Part shown: positions 55,504 through 63,920 of the stretch, piece after piece
Position numbering within the stretch: the stretch's first letter is position 1
Layout of the letters: every line of letters begins with the position of its first letter
From: Zhengella mangrovi
GTDB taxonomy: Bacteria; Pseudomonadota; Alphaproteobacteria; Rhizobiales; Rhizobiaceae
Assembly (NCBI RefSeq): GCF_002727065.1
Contig: NZ_PDVP01000001.1
Location: 186,001-250,000, forward strand
Direction: 5' to 3'
DNA: 64,000 nt
Translations under genes and position numbers: made by a program
Notes under the pieces: generated by a model
Database searches by the model: none
What the model was told of the DNA's origin: nothing
The model's input: the letters and a program-made list of their open reading frames with translations, nothing else

Positions 55504-56289
55504 ATGACGGAAGCAGCGAGTTTTTGCCCCGACTGCGGGGCGCGCCTGGAGCCGGGAACCGCGTTCTGCGGCAATTGCGGAGCACGGATCGAAGCCGCGC
55601 CATCACCGGCCCCGGCTGCGCCGAGACGCCGGTCAGAACCGCCCCAGCGAAATGCGCCGCCCGCCCGCCCCGCCCCGGCCGCCGCATCGCATGCAGTCTA
55701 TGGCCGCCAGCCGGTCGACGCGGAGCCCGCCGCTTCCGCTCGACAGGGTGGGAGCAGCCTTTCTGCCGGCCGCGTGCTCGGTGCCCTGATCGTCAATGTC
55801 GTTGCCATGGCGGTTGCCTGGGCTGTCGGCTGGGGCGTCGGCGCCCTGCTCGTCTTTCACATTCCAGGTGACCCGCAGCTCACTCTCAACCAGATCCTGC
55901 AGTCCGGCTTCACGGCCAGCGACATCAATTTCGCGACCGAGGCCGCCGCGGCGGGACTGGTGGCCGGCGCGGCCGCTGGCCTGCTGATGGTATTTCCGTT
56001 TGCCGGCGTCATGGTCGCCGGACCGGGCCGGTTCCTGCTTGTCGCCGGCGGCTGGGCGCTGGCGATGAGCCTGTCCGTCTACGCCGCGATCCGGTTCAAT
56101 TTCTACACCGTTGAACACATCGTCGGCTATATCGCGGCCTGTGGGGTCATCATCGGCCTGGTCAACGCGATCACCCTGGCGGGACGCAAGAAAGGCGGCA
56201 TGGTCTTTCGCGTGCTCCTGGCCGCGCTGATCTTCGGCGCCGCTGCGGGTGTCATTCGCTACGCGCTCCTGCAGTCGTCAGGGCTTTGA
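55504..56289 (+). CDS. Zinc-ribbon membrane protein
   Basis: 261 residues. Zinc ribbon FCPDCGARLEPGTAFCGNCG at 8-27, a Pro/Ala-rich linker to about 80, then five or six membrane helices (VNVVAMAVAWAVGWGVGALLV to the C-terminus). It resembles the zinc-ribbon protein two genes downstream. It is the first gene of the rightward set. Function unknown. Confidence 0.85.
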   Translation: MTEAASFCPDCGARLEPGTAFCGNCGARIEAAPSPAPAAPRRRSEPPQRNAPPARPAPAAASHAVYGRQPVDAEPAASARQGGSSLSAGRVLGALIVNVVAMAVAWAVGWGVGALLVFHIPGDPQLTLNQILQSGFTASDINFATEAAAAGLVAGAAAGLLMVFPFAGVMVAGPGRFLLVAGGWALAMSLSVYAAIRFNFYTVEHIVGYIAACGVIIGLVNAITLAGRKKGGMVFRVLLAALIFGAAAGVIRYALLQSSGL

Positions 56290-56304
56290 TGGCTGGGGGC
56301 GGCG

Positions 56305-56829
56305 ATGGCAAAACCGGCTCTGCTCTTCGGATTGGGAACGGCGATGGTCATCGCCCTCCTGGGGGCGGGCTGGTTCTGGCCCGAAGCGCCGCTGCCGGCG
56401 GCAGCGCGCGCCGACCTGATTGTCGTGTCCAAGCACGAGCGGATGCTTGAAGTGCGCCAGGGCGACACCATCCTGAAGCGCTATCGCGTTGCGCTCGGTT
56501 CGAACCCGGTCGGGCCAAAGGCGCGCCAGGGCGACGGCCGGACCCCGGAGGGCCGGTACCTGATCGACAGCCGTAACAGGGCAAGCCGCTTTCACCTCGC
56601 CCTGCATGTCTCCTATCCTTCCGCTGCCGACAGGGCCCGGGCTCGCGCGGCCGGTGTTTCGCCAGGGGGCGATATCATGGTCCACGGCATCAGGAACGGC
56701 CTCGGCTGGATAGGCCGCCTTCACGCTCTCGTCGACTGGACGAACGGTTGCATCGCGGTGACCGACGAGCAGATCGAGGAAATCTGGGCGGTCACGCCCA
56801 ACGGCACGCCGATCGAGATCAGGCCTTGA
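56305..56829 (+). CDS. L,D-transpeptidase (YkuD domain)
   Basis: 174 residues. An N-terminal membrane anchor or signal (ALLFGLGTAMVIALLGAGWFW) is followed by a YkuD domain. The catalytic Cys is in DWTNGCIAVTDEQIEEIW and the upstream His in IMVHGIRNG. These enzymes form 3-3 peptidoglycan cross-links or attach lipoproteins or outer-membrane proteins to the wall. It lies between two zinc-ribbon genes. Confidence 0.9.
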   Translation: MAKPALLFGLGTAMVIALLGAGWFWPEAPLPAAARADLIVVSKHERMLEVRQGDTILKRYRVALGSNPVGPKARQGDGRTPEGRYLIDSRNRASRFHLALHVSYPSAADRARARAAGVSPGGDIMVHGIRNGLGWIGRLHALVDWTNGCIAVTDEQIEEIWAVTPNGTPIEIRP

Positions 56830-56844
56830 GAGGGAGACAGGACG

Positions 56845-57564
56845 ATGAACCAGGAAGCGGCCAGGTTTTGCCCCCGTTGCGGCAATCCGCTCTCGGACGG
56901 CGAGACGTTCTGCTGGCAATGCGGCGCGCCAGTTGCGTCGGATGAAGGTGATCGGCGGGTTCCGGTCGCGGCACAGGCCGCCGCCGGGGCCGCATCCGTT
57001 CTCCTTTGGGCTTTCTGCTGGGCGGGCGCCTGGGCCATCGGCGTGGCCTTGGCCTGCTTCATCGCCTTCCAGCAGGTCGGCGGCACCTTCGCCATCCTTG
57101 GCCGAGTGTCCTCGGCCGGCAGCTTCATCGCCCTTATGGCATCGCTTTACGGCGCGGCGGGCCTGGTGGCGGGCGCCATGTCCGGCCTGGCTGTCCGGCT
57201 GGTCGACGGCGCGGACACGCCCGGCGCCAGGACGACGGTGATGATCGCGGGCGGCATCTGGCTGGCAGCATTCGCAAGCGGCGGCTTCTTTGCCCTGCAG
57301 CATACCGGCCCGCTTCCAAGTGGAAACGGTGACATCTACTCGTTCGACCTGTCGGCATTCCTGGTCGCCACCAGCCTCGCGCTGGGCGTGTGTCTCGGGT
57401 TGCTGGCAGTCTACATGATCCGGTCTTCCGTACCACGGCCCGGGATCAGGGCCGTGAAGATCGTGACCGCCTTCACTGCCGCATCCGGCGCTGCAGGTGT
57501 TGGCGCGGCGCTCGCTGTCATGCTGATCGCCGGCGCGCCGGGCATCGTCCGTTTCGCAAACTGA
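56845..57564 (+). CDS. Zinc-ribbon membrane protein
   Basis: 239 residues. Zinc ribbon FCPRCGNPLSDGETFCWQCG at 8-27, followed by five or six membrane helices. It is probably a paralogue of the first gene of this rightward set. 15 nt behind the L,D-transpeptidase gene. Function unknown. Confidence 0.85.
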   Translation: MNQEAARFCPRCGNPLSDGETFCWQCGAPVASDEGDRRVPVAAQAAAGAASVLLWAFCWAGAWAIGVALACFIAFQQVGGTFAILGRVSSAGSFIALMASLYGAAGLVAGAMSGLAVRLVDGADTPGARTTVMIAGGIWLAAFASGGFFALQHTGPLPSGNGDIYSFDLSAFLVATSLALGVCLGLLAVYMIRSSVPRPGIRAVKIVTAFTAASGAAGVGAALAVMLIAGAPGIVRFAN

Positions 57565-57696
57565 CCCCTGTCTGATTCGACGAGGTTGTCGGCGCGCCAT
57601 GGACCTTTTGGCAATTGGCATCGCGTACTCCCCCCTTATCGTGTTCCGGCCCGCATCGAAAGACGAAACGCTGAAAGCCGGGCACGGGAGGAATGC

Positions 57697-58440
57697 ATGG
57701 AAAGGTGGGGACGGCGTGCAACGGCGCGGTTCGGCCGCGGCATCTGCGGCGCCCTGGTACTGGCCATGCCGGCCGCTGCGGCGCTGGCGGACGATGATCC
57801 CGAGGCAGCCGGCATCGATCGCCGCTTCGATCTCGCTTTCGGGATTATGGTGGCTTCCGACTATGTCGATGGCGCCGGGAGCAAGAGCGGCGGAAAGCCG
57901 GTTGTCCGGGTCTACGTGGAACCGCGCTTCGGCCCTTTTTTCGCCGGCGTGGCGATGGCCAATGTCGATCTCCGGGATCCGCCCGACCGTGCGCGACTGG
58001 AAACGAAAATCTACGGTGGCCTGCGCTACAGGCTGGAACCGCTCCAGCTCAAGCTGACGGTCGGCCGGACGATCTATGCCGGCCTCCCGTCGGAGAACGC
58101 GACGAGCCTCGAATTGGAAGCCGAGGCCGAACTCTCCGAACGGCTGGAAGTGGAAGCCGAGGTCGAGCACAAGGTCGAGCAGCAGGAATGGGAAATCAGG
58201 GCGGGGCTGGCCTTCAAGGCATTTGAAAAGACCTATCTGCTTGCCGGTGTCGGCCGGGAGTTCGGCGAGGACACGGCGACGTTCTGGATGGCCGGGATGC
58301 GCTACAGGATCAATGACTCGCTCTCGGCAACCCTCGCCTATCATGGGTCGCAGGCGGACTATCACAAGATCGTCGGCTCCCTGTCGTTCGATACCAGCAT
58401 CAACAGGCTTGCCGGGCGGCCGTCTGACGGCGCAGACTGA
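57697..58440 (+). CDS. Outer-membrane beta-barrel protein, TorF-like
   Basis: 247 residues. A signal peptide (ALVLAMPAAAALA) leads into alternating amphipathic strands (FGIMVASDYVDGAG, PRFGPFFAGVAMANVD, KIYGGLRYRLE). This resembles TorF/Gcw_chp putative porins but is not a clear match. The ribosome site GGGAGGAA stands before ATG 57697. It is in the rightward set, 132 bp after the second zinc-ribbon gene. Confidence 0.75.
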   Translation: MERWGRRATARFGRGICGALVLAMPAAAALADDDPEAAGIDRRFDLAFGIMVASDYVDGAGSKSGGKPVVRVYVEPRFGPFFAGVAMANVDLRDPPDRARLETKIYGGLRYRLEPLQLKLTVGRTIYAGLPSENATSLELEAEAELSERLEVEAEVEHKVEQQEWEIRAGLAFKAFEKTYLLAGVGREFGEDTATFWMAGMRYRINDSLSATLAYHGSQADYHKIVGSLSFDTSINRLAGRPSDGAD

Positions 58441-58522
58441 TGCCCGGCGAAACCGGTCGCGTCCCTGGTTCGCAGGGAAGACGTCGTGCCGGAATCCGGC
58501 ACTGTTGAGAGGACCCGGCAAA

Positions 58523-59332
58523 ATGGCTCTTTCCGTCCGGTCTTTGACCCTGCCAGCCGTGCTGCTGCTTGCAGTGACCGGCCATGGCCGTGCGCAGTCC
58601 GATGACGTCTCGGCCTACCTGTCCGACCTCGCCCCGCCGCCGGCCGCCAGGGCGCTGGAAGCGATCGATGGACCGGGGCGAAAGCTGCTGGCATTGCGCA
58701 GCTACCTGCGGGCCGGTCCAGGCCTCGCCGGCCGCTGGAGCTGGACCGAGGCGGAAATCCGCGCTTTTCAGGGCTCGCCCGAACAGAAGGCGATGCTCGC
58801 CGCTGTCGCGGCGGTGAAGGCCCGGTTTGCCGAAGACAATCCCGGCTACGAGCTATACGTGAACACCCGGATCCGGAGCCTGGATGTGCAGATCGGGCGC
58901 TGGAACGAAAACGGCTCTGTTGAGCAGGCCGCCGGGGATATCTACGCGGCGTGGACCGACGCGTTCGGCCTTGATGGTGATGGCCCCATGCCGGATTTCG
59001 AGGCAAGCGCGGCTTGGCTGAAGAGCTACCGGCCACCGGAACGCGCGCATGTGGCGGCGCCCGGGCTGACCGCTCACGGCCAGGGTCATGCGATCGATTT
59101 CCAGGTGATGAAGGATGGCACCATTATCGCCGGTGCGGATTCCGGCCAGGTCGAAACCGTCTGGCGTGCCGATGGATGGGATCGCAAGCTCAAGCAGGCC
59201 ATGGATGCCGCCGGTCCGTCCTTCTCCGGTCCGCTGACCTCCCCGGACGAGCCCTGGCACTATTCCTATGATCCGGACATTGCCACCGGGTCTGACCGTC
59301 ACCGCAGCGAGCCGGCCGCGACCGCGGAGTGA
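58523..59332 (+). CDS. M15/LAS-type zinc peptidase (D-Ala-D-Ala carboxypeptidase-like)
   Basis: 269 residues. A signal peptide (PAVLLLAVTGHGRAQ) leads into a domain with GQGHAIDFQVM (metal His and Asp) and DEPWHYSYDPD (Glu and metal His), the LAS metallopeptidase pattern. By family it trims stem-peptide termini in the periplasm. It is the last gene of the rightward set, 82 nt behind the beta-barrel gene. Confidence 0.8.
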   Translation: MALSVRSLTLPAVLLLAVTGHGRAQSDDVSAYLSDLAPPPAARALEAIDGPGRKLLALRSYLRAGPGLAGRWSWTEAEIRAFQGSPEQKAMLAAVAAVKARFAEDNPGYELYVNTRIRSLDVQIGRWNENGSVEQAAGDIYAAWTDAFGLDGDGPMPDFEASAAWLKSYRPPERAHVAAPGLTAHGQGHAIDFQVMKDGTIIAGADSGQVETVWRADGWDRKLKQAMDAAGPSFSGPLTSPDEPWHYSYDPDIATGSDRHRSEPAATAE

Positions 59333-59448
59333 TTCGGCGTCTTATGTGGCGGTGGACCTGGCGGCCCTCCGCAAGTCCCATCACCGGCGCAGCGCCGGAA
59401 GCCGCACAAACCATCGCGTCAGGTCTGGAGAATCTTCCCTCTTGCACC

Positions 59449-59468
59449 AAGTGTAGCCTTGGCTATAT
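59449..59468. promoter_or_regulatory. MntR-like operator upstream of mntH
   Basis: TAGCC-TT-GGCTA (59454-59465) matches the core of the E. coli MntR box (ATAGC ... GGCTAT). It lies 35 nt before the mntH start, the right place for repression by manganese. Confidence 0.6.
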
Positions 59469-59500
59469 TCCTTGGCCATGGCGGTAACGGAAGGCGCTCC

Positions 59501-60787
59501 ATGATCTCCAGCGAAAGAACCCGCAGCGGAATGACGGCCGTCCTTGCCGGCGAGCGTCGCGGCGTCTTTGGGAAATTCCTGTTCGTGGGGCCTGCGGTCA
59601 TCGCGTCCATCGCCTACATGGACCCGGGCAACTACGCCACGAACATCCAGGCCGGCGCCGGTTACGGCTATATGCTCCTCTGGGTGGTCCTGCTCGCCAA
59701 TCTCATCGCAATGCTGTTCCAGGCCCTGTCCGCGCGCCTTGGCATCGTCACAGGCAGGAACCTGGCCGAAATGTCGCGCGACCACTTCCCCAGGCCCGTT
59801 GTCTGGGCCATGTGGGCGGTCAGCGAGGTGGCCGCCATGGCCACCGATCTGGCCGAGTTCCTGGGCGGCGCCATCGGCCTGGCGCTACTGTTCAATCTGC
59901 CGCTCTTCTGGGGCATGGTGGTCACAGCCATCGTCACCTATGGCATCCTGATCTTCGAGCGCCGCGGCTTCCGGACGATGGAACTGATCATCGGGACGAT
60001 GGTCGCCATCATCGGCCTCTGCTACCTCATCGAACTCCTGATCGCCCCGGTGAACTGGAGCGAGGCAGCAACGGGTCTGGTCACGCCGGGGCTGCCGGAT
60101 GCGACGGCCCTGACGATTGCCGTCGGGATCATCGGCGCCACGGTCATGCCGCACGCGATCTACCTGCATTCCGGCCTGACGCAGACGCGCGCCGTGATCC
60201 GCACCGAGGAGGAACGGCGCAAGGTCGTCCGGTTCTCCGATTTTGAGGTGGTGGTGGCCCTGGCCGTTGCGGGAATGGTCAACATGGCGATGGTGATGAT
60301 GGCCGCCAGCGCCTTTCACCGCGGCCACAGCGAAGTGGCGGAGATCGAGACCGCCTATCACATGCTGACGCCGCTGCTGGGATCGGCGGCCGCCTCGGTC
60401 TTCCTCGTTTCGCTCATCACCTCGGGCGTGTCGAGCTCGGTGGTGGGCACCATGGCCGGCCAGATGATCATGCAGGGCTTCCTGCATTTCCAGGTCCCGG
60501 TCTGGATCCGCCGCCTGGTGACCATGGTTCCGGCCTTCGCCGTCGTGGCCATCGGTTACGATGCGACCGATGCCCTCGTGCTCAGCCAGGTCGTGCTCTC
60601 CATCGCCCTGCCGGTGCCGATGATCGCGCTGATCATCTTCACCTCGCGGCGCGACGTCATGGGCGCTTATGCGACCGGTCCTGTGGCACGCATCCTGGCC
60701 GGGATCGGCGCCGCTGTGGTCCTGGGCCTGAACTTCATCCTGCTCGCCGATACGTTTGGCGTGCCGATCCCCTTCCTTGCCGGTTGA
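59501..60787 (+). CDS. mntH: Nramp-family divalent metal transporter MntH
   Basis: 428 residues with about 11 membrane helices. The helix-1 motif is YMDPGNYATNIQAGA (metal-binding DPGN), and the helix-6 motif is ATVMPHAIYLHSGLTQTR. Proton-coupled uptake of manganese (or iron). ATG 59501 gives the usual family length; a MntR-like palindrome lies just upstream. It is adjacent to the zinc-ribbon region but separately transcribed. Confidence 0.94.
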   Translation: MISSERTRSGMTAVLAGERRGVFGKFLFVGPAVIASIAYMDPGNYATNIQAGAGYGYMLLWVVLLANLIAMLFQALSARLGIVTGRNLAEMSRDHFPRPVVWAMWAVSEVAAMATDLAEFLGGAIGLALLFNLPLFWGMVVTAIVTYGILIFERRGFRTMELIIGTMVAIIGLCYLIELLIAPVNWSEAATGLVTPGLPDATALTIAVGIIGATVMPHAIYLHSGLTQTRAVIRTEEERRKVVRFSDFEVVVALAVAGMVNMAMVMMAASAFHRGHSEVAEIETAYHMLTPLLGSAAASVFLVSLITSGVSSSVVGTMAGQMIMQGFLHFQVPVWIRRLVTMVPAFAVVAIGYDATDALVLSQVVLSIALPVPMIALIIFTSRRDVMGAYATGPVARILAGIGAAVVLGLNFILLADTFGVPIPFLAG

Positions 60788-60819
60788 TGTGGGCCTGACG
60801 CACGACCGGCCGCTCCCGG

Positions 60820-61215
60820 TCAGCCGGCGTAGTCTTCGTCGCTCACCTTTTCCATCCAGGTGACCGCCGAGCCGTCTTTGGCTTCCTGGATGGCAATATG
60901 GGTCATGGCCACATCGGGCGCGGCCCCGTGCCAGTGCTTTTCGCCGGCGGGAAACCAGATCACGTCACCGGGATGGATTTCCTCGACCGGGCCGCCTTCG
61001 CGCTGCACCCGGCCCACGCCTTGGGTGACGATCAGCGTCTGGCCGTACGGGTGCGTGTGCCAGGCCGTTCTTGCGCCCGGTTCGAAGGTGACCGCCGCAC
61101 CGGCGGCGCGGGCCGGGGATTCCGGCTGGAACAGCGGATCGATCCGGACACGACCGGTGAACCAGTCCTCCGGACCGGGCATGGAAGCCCGGGAGCCGAC
61201 GCGTGAGATATTCAT
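60820..61215 (-). CDS. Cupin-domain protein
   Basis: 131 residues, one cupin barrel. Motif 1 is [18 protein letters not shown] with the metal His residues; motif 2 is [19 protein letters not shown]. Function unknown; single-cupin neighbours of this type are often carboxymuconolactone-decarboxylase-linked, but no such gene is here. It converges on mntH. Confidence 0.88.
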   Translation of the reverse strand: MNISRVGSRASMPGPEDWFTGRVRIDPLFQPESPARAAGAAVTFEPGARTAWHTHPYGQTLIVTQGVGRVQREGGPVEEIHPGDVIWFPAGEKHWHGAAPDVAMTHIAIQEAKDGSAVTWMEKVSDEDYAG

Positions 61216-61388
61216 GGCAATAGTCCTTTCCGGCAGGGTTCGCTTTCTCCGGAAAGTCTAGTTCGGTTTTGCCATATGGAAACCCTGTTTCGGCAATCCA
61301 GGGGCATGCTCACCGCGTGGCTGTGCGGCGATGCCGGGTCCTGGGGCGGCCGCAGGGAACCGTTGGCCCGGCCAGCCGTTCGATTTCC

Positions 61389-62042
61389 ATGGATATGCTG
61401 CACATGATCTTTTCCAGCCCCGCGTTTCTTGTCGTCTGGGCGCTGCTTGCCATTGCCAGTCTTGGCATCCTCGTCCGCGATCTGCGGACACGCAATTCCC
61501 ATCTCATGCCGCTCATGAAAATGGTCTGGGGCCTGACAGTTGCATATTCCGGCCCCCTGGGACTGGCCATCTACTGGACCTGCGGGCGCAAGGAAATTCC
61601 CGACGACCGGCTCTGGCGCAGGTCCTTCCGCTCCGTCGCGCACTGCTATTCCGGTTGCGGCATGGGCGAGATTGTCGGGGTCATCATCGCCGCGGGTCTG
61701 CTGTCGCTCGGCAATATCGGCATATCGGTCACGACCTTCATCCTCGCCTATGTGGCCGGCTATGCCCTGACGGTTGGCCCGCTGGTCCAGGGCGGCGTCG
61801 CTTTCCATACGGCGATGTGGGATGCGGTCCTTTCCGAAACGCCGAGCATCGCGGTCATGGAATTCACCGCCATTGGCGTCAACCGGTTGATCGGCGGCAA
61901 TACGGGCATCGGCGATCCCCTGTTCTGGTCGGCGCTGGTGCTTTCGCTGACATGCGGGCTGATCGCCGCCTATCCGGTCAACGTCCTGTTGATCCGCTTC
62001 GGCGTCAAGGAAGGCATGATGGATCCGCGCGAGACCCATTGA
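61389..62042 (+). CDS. DUF4396 membrane protein
   Basis: 217 residues, five or six membrane helices. The DUF4396 signature is seen as SVAHCYSGCGMGEIVG, with an HC...C pattern that could bind metal. Function unknown. It diverges from the cupin gene and converges on marR. Confidence 0.85.
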   Translation: MDMLHMIFSSPAFLVVWALLAIASLGILVRDLRTRNSHLMPLMKMVWGLTVAYSGPLGLAIYWTCGRKEIPDDRLWRRSFRSVAHCYSGCGMGEIVGVIIAAGLLSLGNIGISVTTFILAYVAGYALTVGPLVQGGVAFHTAMWDAVLSETPSIAVMEFTAIGVNRLIGGNTGIGDPLFWSALVLSLTCGLIAAYPVNVLLIRFGVKEGMMDPRETH

Positions 62043-62078
62043 ACCTGTCTCTCTGGAGCTGCGAAACGGTCGCGGGCG

Positions 62079-62522
62079 TCAGGCCGGTGTCTTGTCGGCG
62101 AGCGCCTCGCCGGCGCTTTCGAGCGCGGCTTCGATCTCCGCCTTTCCAGGCAGGTCGAGGATCGCCGCGACGTCCTTTTCATGCTCGCGGACGAGCGGCC
62201 GCAGCTTCTCGACGAGGAAGGCACCCCGGTCGGTGGCATGAACCAGAACCCGGCGCTGGTCCGCCGGGTCGGGTGCGCGGTGGACGAGGCCATTGGCCAC
62301 CATGCGGTCGATCATCTTGGTCAGCGCCGGGTGGTTCATCAGCACCGCGCTGGCAAGTTCGCCCATGGCCAGCCCGGTGCGGTCGCCGAGACATTCCAGC
62401 ACGCGCCATTGTTCCACGCTGAGGCCGCTCGCCTGGAGCCTGCCTTCGAGGTCGCTGTGAACGAAACGGTGGAGTTTCGCGATCAGATAGGCAAGCCTGT
62501 CTGTCTGCCTGTGAGCTGGCAC
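62079..62522 (-). CDS. MarR-family regulator
   Basis: 147 residues. The winged helix is seen as WRVLECLGDRTGLAMGELASAVLMNHPALTKMIDRMVANGLVHR, with the wing at PDPADQRRVLVHATDRG. The GTG at 62522 is used because GGGAGA stands 6 nt upstream; a TTG 8 codons earlier would add residues. It diverges from the AmiC-like gene, with a shared operator-like motif between them. Confidence 0.88.
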   Translation of the reverse strand: MPAHRQTDRLAYLIAKLHRFVHSDLEGRLQASGLSVEQWRVLECLGDRTGLAMGELASAVLMNHPALTKMIDRMVANGLVHRAPDPADQRRVLVHATDRGAFLVEKLRPLVREHEKDVAAILDLPGKAEIEAALESAGEALADKTPA

Positions 62523-62596
62523 ATCGGTTCTCCCGGACTGACGCAAGCCGCCGTCGAATCGGGGCAGTTGCGCTGTCGCCTAAAATAGGCATAGTA

Positions 62597-62611
62597 TACT
62601 TGAATTGGAAA
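62597..62611. promoter_or_regulatory. Operator-like motif, copy 1 (marR/amiC-like interval)
   Basis: TACTTGAATTGGAAA is the exact reverse complement of TTTCCAATTCAAGTA at 63870-63884. It is a likely binding site for the adjacent MarR protein. Confidence 0.6.
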
Positions 62612-62673
62612 GCTATTTAGACCTTTTTCCGGATTTGGCAACCGCAAACGTCGTGGGGTAGCTTCTGGGACAA

Positions 62674-63774
62674 GTGCCAGCACTTGACGAGCGTGACCGC
62701 TCCCGGCCGGATGAACGGCCCGGTAACCGATCCTATTTGCGCTACCGCGAACACAACGTGGCAGTTCTCGTGCCGATGGGGGGATCGGCCGGAATCTGGG
62801 GACCGTCCTGCATTTCCTCCGCCCAGCTTGCCGTCCACGAGATCAACAGCCACCAGGGAATAGACGGACGCCCATTGGCGCCGTTGTTTTTGAATTCCGA
62901 CGACTCGGCCGTCGATGTGCTGGAGCGCGAGATCGCTGCCCTGATCGAGGAAGGCGGCATCGACGCCATCGTCGGCATGAACGTCAGTTCGGTCCGCCAG
63001 CGGCTCAACAAGATCGTCCGCGGGCGGGTGCCCTATGTCTATACGCCGCTCTACGAGGGCAACGAGCGCAGCCCGAATGTCTTCACCATCGGCGAGACGC
63101 CGGCCGACCAGTTGCAGCCCGCGATCCGCGATCTCTCCAGCCGTCTCCGGGTGCGGCGCTGGGCACTGGTCGGAAACGACTATGTCTGGCCCCGGACATC
63201 GCACGCGGTGGCCCGCCAGAGCATTGCCGAGTGCGGCGGCACCGTCACCTTTGACGGCTACGTGCCCTTCGGCCTCGAGGATGCCGAATGGCTCGTCGAG
63301 CAGATCGCCCGCACCGGGCCGGACATCGTGCTGCTGTCCCTCGTCGGACAGGACGCGGTCGCCTTCAACCGGGCATTCGGCCAGATGAACATGGACCGGC
63401 GCATCGTCCGGTTCTCGACGGCCATGGAAGAAAACATCCTGCTGGCTACCGGCGCCGAGAATACCAAGCGCCTCTACGCCGCGTCTTCCTATTTCTCGTC
63501 GCTGGCCACCCCGCAGAACGAGAGTTTCAAGGAGCGCTATCGCGGCATCCACGCCGGCTTCCCGCCGGTGCTCAACGCACTCGGCCAGTCGATCTACGAG
63601 GGGGTGCACTTCTACGCCGCCCTTCGCGAGCAGAGGCGCCTCGGAGTCGACGGGCCGGTCCGCTACCGCAGCGCCCGCAGCGGCGCCTACCTGTCCAACG
63701 ACCGCAAGAGCATGACGATCTACCTGTCGCGTGCCGACGGTCACGACTTCAGCATCATCGACAAGCTGTCCTGA
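62674..63774 (+). CDS. AmiC-like ligand-binding protein (type I periplasmic-binding fold)
   Basis: 366 residues. The family signature is seen as MGGSAGIWGPSCISSAQLAVHEINSHQGIDGRPL. It has no signal peptide, so it is probably cytosolic, like AmiC, the amide sensor that controls amidase expression; the other homologues are amide/urea ABC binding proteins (FmdD/UrtA). Start is GTG. It lies between marR and a possible flotillin gene. Ligand unknown. Confidence 0.82.
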   Translation: MPALDERDRSRPDERPGNRSYLRYREHNVAVLVPMGGSAGIWGPSCISSAQLAVHEINSHQGIDGRPLAPLFLNSDDSAVDVLEREIAALIEEGGIDAIVGMNVSSVRQRLNKIVRGRVPYVYTPLYEGNERSPNVFTIGETPADQLQPAIRDLSSRLRVRRWALVGNDYVWPRTSHAVARQSIAECGGTVTFDGYVPFGLEDAEWLVEQIARTGPDIVLLSLVGQDAVAFNRAFGQMNMDRRIVRFSTAMEENILLATGAENTKRLYAASSYFSSLATPQNESFKERYRGIHAGFPPVLNALGQSIYEGVHFYAALREQRRLGVDGPVRYRSARSGAYLSNDRKSMTIYLSRADGHDFSIIDKLS

Positions 63775-63819
63775 CAAGGACCGGGCCGGTCGCCGCCGGG
63801 TGCCCGAAGGCGGAAAAGC

Positions 63820-63851
63820 TTTCCAGTTCAAATAAAAGCTTGAAATGGAAA
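63820..63851. promoter_or_regulatory. Operator-like motif, copies 2 and 3 (inverted pair)
   Basis: TTTCCAGTTCAAATA (63820-63834) and, inverted, CTTGAAATGGAAA (63839-63851). Together they form a palindrome around AAAG and match the core TTTCCAATTCAAG with one substitution per half. Confidence 0.55.
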
Positions 63852-63869
63852 ATTACCGCTGCTAAGAAT

Positions 63870-63884
63870 TTTCCAATTCAAGTA
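63870..63884. promoter_or_regulatory. Operator-like motif, copy 4
   Basis: TTTCCAATTCAAGTA, an exact inverted match to copy 1, 37 nt before the last gene. Confidence 0.6.
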
Positions 63885-63920
63885 ATATGCGGCCACGAAG
63901 CGCCGCCAGAGGAGGTCGAC

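Noticed and set aside
60804-60821. Hairpin GACCGG-N6-CCGGTC between mntH and the cupin gene as terminator
   Set aside because: No U-run on either strand and it overlaps the cupin stop codon.
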